From contig NZ_LAJA01000001.1 in NCBI RefSeq assembly GCF_000970675.1, positions 1 through 64,000 on the forward strand: a stretch of 64,000 nucleotides of DNA, read 5' to 3'. Under the pieces are notes generated by a model. That model saw only the letters and a program-made list of their open reading frames with translations, was not told where the DNA came from and did no database searches. The first letter of the stretch is position 1; the number at the start of each line of letters is the position of its first letter. Shown here in pieces: positions 61,294-64,000 of this stretch. A program made the position numbers and the translations under genes. The stretch is from Domibacillus tundrae. Its GTDB lineage: Bacteria > Bacillota > Bacilli > Bacillales > Domibacillaceae.

Positions 61294-62835
61294 TTAAAGC
61301 ATTTCTGATGTTGTTTTTGCCTGCATGTGAAGCTGGAGGTAATCAGGACCGCCGGCTTTTGAATCAGTGCCGGACATATTGAAGCCGCCAAAAGGCTGAT
61401 AACCGACAATCGCACCGGTACAGCCACGGTTAAAGTACAGGTTGCCGACATGAAACTCCTCGCGCGCTTTTTCCATGTTAAACCGGTTCTTTGTAATAAC
61501 TGCACCTGTTAAGCCATACTCGGTGTTGTTGGCGATATCGATTGCTTCATCGAAATCCTTCGCTTTTGCAAATGCGACGACCGGGCCGAAAATCTCTTCC
61601 TGCATTAAACGGGCATCCGGTGCTACATCCGCGACAATCGTTGGCTGAATAAAATAACCGGTTGTGCTGTCACCGGTTCCTCCAGTCACAATACGCCCTT
61701 CTTCCCCTCCAATTTTAACATAACTTATGATTTTGTCATATGCCACCTGATCAATAACTGGACCAACAAAATGATTATCGGCCGGGTTGCCGACCGTTAG
61801 TTTATTGGTCAGAGCGATTGCTTTTTCGAGCACGGTATCATATACATCTTCCACAATCACCGCGCGGGAGCAGGCGGAGCATTTTTGGCCGGCAAAGCCA
61901 AAAGCGGACTGGACGATCGACTCGGCAGCAAGATCAAGGTCCGCTTCTTTATCGACAACAATCGTATCTTTGCCGCCCATTTCCGCGATGAGGCGCTTCA
62001 TCCAAATTTGGCCTTCGCTTATTTTCGATGATCGTTCAAAAATGCGCAGTCCGACGTCACGTGAGCCGGTAAACGTAATAAATCGTGTTTTCGGATGGTC
62101 AACCAGGTAATCGCCGACTTCTGCGCCGCTGCCGGGAACAAAGTTAACAACACCTGGCGGAAGTCCCGCTTCTTCTAGTACTTCTACAAACCGCGCTGCG
62201 ACAATCGGTGTCGTGGAAGCCGGTTTTAATAAAACGGTGTTGCCAGTGACAATCGATGCAACCGTTGTCCCGGCCATAATCGCAAACGGGAAATTCCACG
62301 GTGAAATAACGATGCCGACGCCGAGCGGAATGTAGCTGTATCGGTTAAATTCACCCGGACGGCTGAGCACCGGCGCGCCGTTTTTTAGTTCCAGCATTTG
62401 GCGTGCGTAATACTCCATAAAGTCGATTGCTTCTGCGGTATCAATATCCGCTTCACGCCACGGCTTGCCCGCTTCTTTTGTCATGAGCGCTGAAAATTCG
62501 TGACGGCGTCTGCGAACGATTGCCGCTGCTTTAAATAACACATCTGCCCGGACGTCCGGCGAGACTTTTTTCCACATTTGAAAAGCGTCGGACGCGGCCT
62601 GCATCGCTTTTTCGGCCAGCTGCTGGTTCGCTTTTGACACCGAGCCGATGACTTCTTGTTTATCTGCCGGGTTGAAGGAAACGATTTTTTCTTCGGTTGT
62701 AATGCGCTCGCCGCCAATTACGAGCGGGTAATGTCCGCCGAGGCCGCTTTCCACTTTTTTAATCGCTTTTTTATAAGCGGATTGATTAGCTTCTTTTGAA
62801 AAATCAGTAAATGGTTCATGTTTGTATGGAATCAT
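61294..62835 (-). CDS. putC: 1-pyrroline-5-carboxylate dehydrogenase
   Basis: Aldehyde dehydrogenase of 513 residues that oxidises glutamate semialdehyde (pyrroline-5-carboxylate) to glutamate with NAD. The catalytic cysteine is in [11 protein letters not shown] and the catalytic glutamate in [19 protein letters not shown] is the NAD-binding stretch. The N-terminus ([12 protein letters not shown]) is as in PutC/RocA. The ATG at 62835 is eight bases after GAGGAG; the GTG at 62844 is too close. It follows putB and carries out the second step of proline breakdown. Confidence 0.94.
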   Translation of the reverse strand: MIPYKHEPFTDFSKEANQSAYKKAIKKVESGLGGHYPLVIGGERITTEEKIVSFNPADKQEVIGSVSKANQQLAEKAMQAASDAFQMWKKVSPDVRADVLFKAAAIVRRRRHEFSALMTKEAGKPWREADIDTAEAIDFMEYYARQMLELKNGAPVLSRPGEFNRYSYIPLGVGIVISPWNFPFAIMAGTTVASIVTGNTVLLKPASTTPIVAARFVEVLEEAGLPPGVVNFVPGSGAEVGDYLVDHPKTRFITFTGSRDVGLRIFERSSKISEGQIWMKRLIAEMGGKDTIVVDKEADLDLAAESIVQSAFGFAGQKCSACSRAVIVEDVYDTVLEKAIALTNKLTVGNPADNHFVGPVIDQVAYDKIISYVKIGGEEGRIVTGGTGDSTTGYFIQPTIVADVAPDARLMQEEIFGPVVAFAKAKDFDEAIDIANNTEYGLTGAVITKNRFNMEKAREEFHVGNLYFNRGCTGAIVGYQPFGGFNMSGTDSKAGGPDYLQLHMQAKTTSEML

Positions 62836-62850
62836 GGAATTCACTCCTCA

Positions 62851-63768
62851 TTATTTTTGGGTTATGCCTTTAAACGCAAAGGCGATATTTGCCGGCCGTT
62901 CCGCGAGCCGTCTCATAAAGTAGCCGTACCAGTCCATGCCGTAGGGTACGTATACGCGGACACGGTAGCCTTGTTTGACAAGCGCTTGCTGTAAGTTCGT
63001 GCGCATGCCGTACAGCATTTGAAATTCAAACTGGTCCATCGGAATTCGATGCTTCCGCTGCATCGCTTTTGTAAACTCGATCATGTTTTCATCATGCGTC
63101 GCAATGCCAGTATAGTTGCCGGCAAGCAAGCTTTGTTCAATGAGCTTCATATAGTTGGTATCCACGTCCGCTTTTTCTGGAAAGGCATGCTTTGGGCTTT
63201 CTTTATAAGCGCCTTTGACGAGCCTCAAAAAAGGCTTCATATGGCTAAGCGCTGCGAGGTCCTGTTCTGTCCGATATAAATACGCCTGGAGCACCGTGCT
63301 GACGTTTTCGTACTTTTCTTTGAATTGTTTAAATAAATCGATTGTCGCCTGGCAGCGTGTGACGTCTTCCATATCAATCGTCACCATAATGCCGTATTTT
63401 TCTGCAGTCTCTAAAATCCGTGTCATGTTCTGTACGACAAGATCCCAGTCAATATCAAGACCAAGTGATGTCATTTTCAGCGACACGTGGGAGTCGAGCT
63501 TTTCATTGTGAATCATTTTAATCGTTTCGATGCATTCCTCGGTCCGTTCGGCTGCTACTTCAGGAGAGCCCACAAATTCACCAAGATGGTCAACTGTGAC
63601 AGATAAGCCTTGTGTGTTTAATGCTTTAATACAGGCAATGGAACTCGCAAAATCAGTTCCGCCAATAATTTTACCGGTGGCGAAGTGGCTGCCTCTGCTT
63701 TTTGCCAATTGGTTTAGTGTTTTGTTTTTAGAAAGAAATAAGAAAAAATCTCTCGTCACCGCTTCCAT
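62851..63768 (-). CDS. putB: Proline dehydrogenase
   Basis: FAD-dependent proline dehydrogenase of 305 residues, the first enzyme of proline breakdown. The barrel motifs VDHLGEF, LKMTSLGLDID, LVKGAYKE, ATHDENMI and FQMLYGMR, and the C-terminal arginine pair RVYVPYGMDWYGYFMRRLAERPAN, are typical of the monofunctional enzyme in Gram-positives. AGGAGG is upstream. First gene of the put operon. Confidence 0.95.
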   Translation of the reverse strand: MEAVTRDFFLFLSKNKTLNQLAKSRGSHFATGKIIGGTDFASSIACIKALNTQGLSVTVDHLGEFVGSPEVAAERTEECIETIKMIHNEKLDSHVSLKMTSLGLDIDWDLVVQNMTRILETAEKYGIMVTIDMEDVTRCQATIDLFKQFKEKYENVSTVLQAYLYRTEQDLAALSHMKPFLRLVKGAYKESPKHAFPEKADVDTNYMKLIEQSLLAGNYTGIATHDENMIEFTKAMQRKHRIPMDQFEFQMLYGMRTNLQQALVKQGYRVRVYVPYGMDWYGYFMRRLAERPANIAFAFKGITQK

Positions 63769-63854
63769 GAAAAGTACCTCCTAAACGGAATAATGTTCTT
63801 ATTCTTACTGTATGACCATTCCAATTTGTTTACAATGTTCCTGGAAACTAAAAA

Positions 63855-63868
63855 TGTAAGCGGTCTAT
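63855..63868 (-). promoter_or_regulatory. Possible cre site upstream of put
   Basis: TGTAAGCGGTCTAT on the plus strand matches the cre consensus TGWAANCGNTNWCA at 12 of 14 positions. It is about 90 bases before putB. Carbon control of put genes is known in Bacillus; this single weak site is not proof. Confidence 0.3.
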
Positions 63869-63905
63869 TGTGAGTAAGTGACAATCGCTTTGCATTTTTC
63901 TCACG

Positions 63906-63964
63906 AAATCCAGCTTCAGACGGCTTATGTCTGCCGGGACTGAACGGCCGCCTTGCGCTTTTTT
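63906..63964. repeat. Intergenic repeat, family A, shortened copy 3
   Basis: Starts AATCCAGCTTCAG and ends GCCTTGCGCTTTTTTA, as copies 1-2 at 10.0-10.3 kb, with GGCTTATGTCTG from the right half. The central hairpin is deleted. Confidence 0.65.
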
Positions 63965-64000
63965 ATGCTAAAATAAAAGAAAAACTAGAGAGGTGTTTTC
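63965..64000 (+). other. Upstream edge of a gene beyond the window
   Basis: An AT-rich stretch ends with AGAGAGGTG, a likely ribosome binding site. The gene it would serve lies outside the window. Confidence 0.35.

Overview
The window is a chromosomal segment from a motile, endospore-forming member of the Bacillaceae (Bacillota). The backbone gene order secA2-slaP / tagO / LCP / yvyE / degS-degU ... degV / comFA-comFC / yvyF-flgM ... flgN-flgK-flgL-yviE-fliW-csrA-hag follows the Bacillus subtilis tagO-degSU-comF-hag region. Strong Shine-Dalgarno sites, TTG and GTG starts, sigma-D and sigma-54 promoters and U-tailed terminators fit the same group. The species cannot be named from the sequence. 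The presence of SecA2, the S-layer assembly protein SlaP and two SLH-domain proteins points to a cell with an S-layer.

Layout. 0-8.7 kb: S-layer export (secA2, slaP), wall teichoic acid/LCP genes, yvyE and the DegS/DegU two-component system. 8.7-28.3 kb: an accessory block that splits degU from degV. It holds a candidate forespore RNA and a lipoprotein, luxS, the acetoin dehydrogenase genes acoR-acoABC (sigma-54 promoter plus a cre-like site), and an AT-rich catabolic cluster: NCS1 permease, two copies of RidA / NodB-type deacetylase / HpaB-type monooxygenase, a TetR regulator, a flavin reductase, an FAD synthetase and an M20 amidohydrolase. 28.3-44.3 kb: degV, an SLH protein, comFA/comFC and the flagellar late operon, with an extra block (fliK-like, ylqH, fliS, a second flagellin, yaaR) between flgM and flgN. 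44.4-48 kb: a large secreted protein, three small unknown genes and gene remnants. 48.2-52.3 kb: an ABC importer with an allantoinase-like hydrolase. 52.4-58.3 kb: a phosphatase, a WHH-type nuclease, a second SLH protein, a chemoreceptor and a tyrosine phosphatase. 58.3-63.8 kb: the proline operon putB-putC-putP-putR on the minus strand.

Most striking system: the 16.2-27.4 kb cluster. It has the parts of the Rut pyrimidine pathway (permease, flavin monooxygenase plus reductase, RidA, hydrolase, TetR regulator) but with an HpaB-type oxygenase and a NodB-type hydrolase. The deacetylase-HpaB pair is duplicated with a constant offset of 3940 bp and no gaps. The copies alternate between near-identical and clearly diverged blocks, which suggests gene conversion. 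Three identical 14-bp inverted-repeat operators lie upstream of the permease (two) and of the second cassette (one, between -35 and -10). The substrate cannot be read from sequence; an N-heterocycle or cyclic amide is the best inference.

Other points: a CsrA-binding hairpin in the hag leader, a Fur-like palindrome over the comFA promoter, an orphan WHH nuclease, several families of degenerate intergenic repeats, and four gene remnants (EamA transporter, DoxX, homocysteine methyltransferase, a transposase-like tail). No rRNA, tRNA, CRISPR array or intact insertion sequence was seen.
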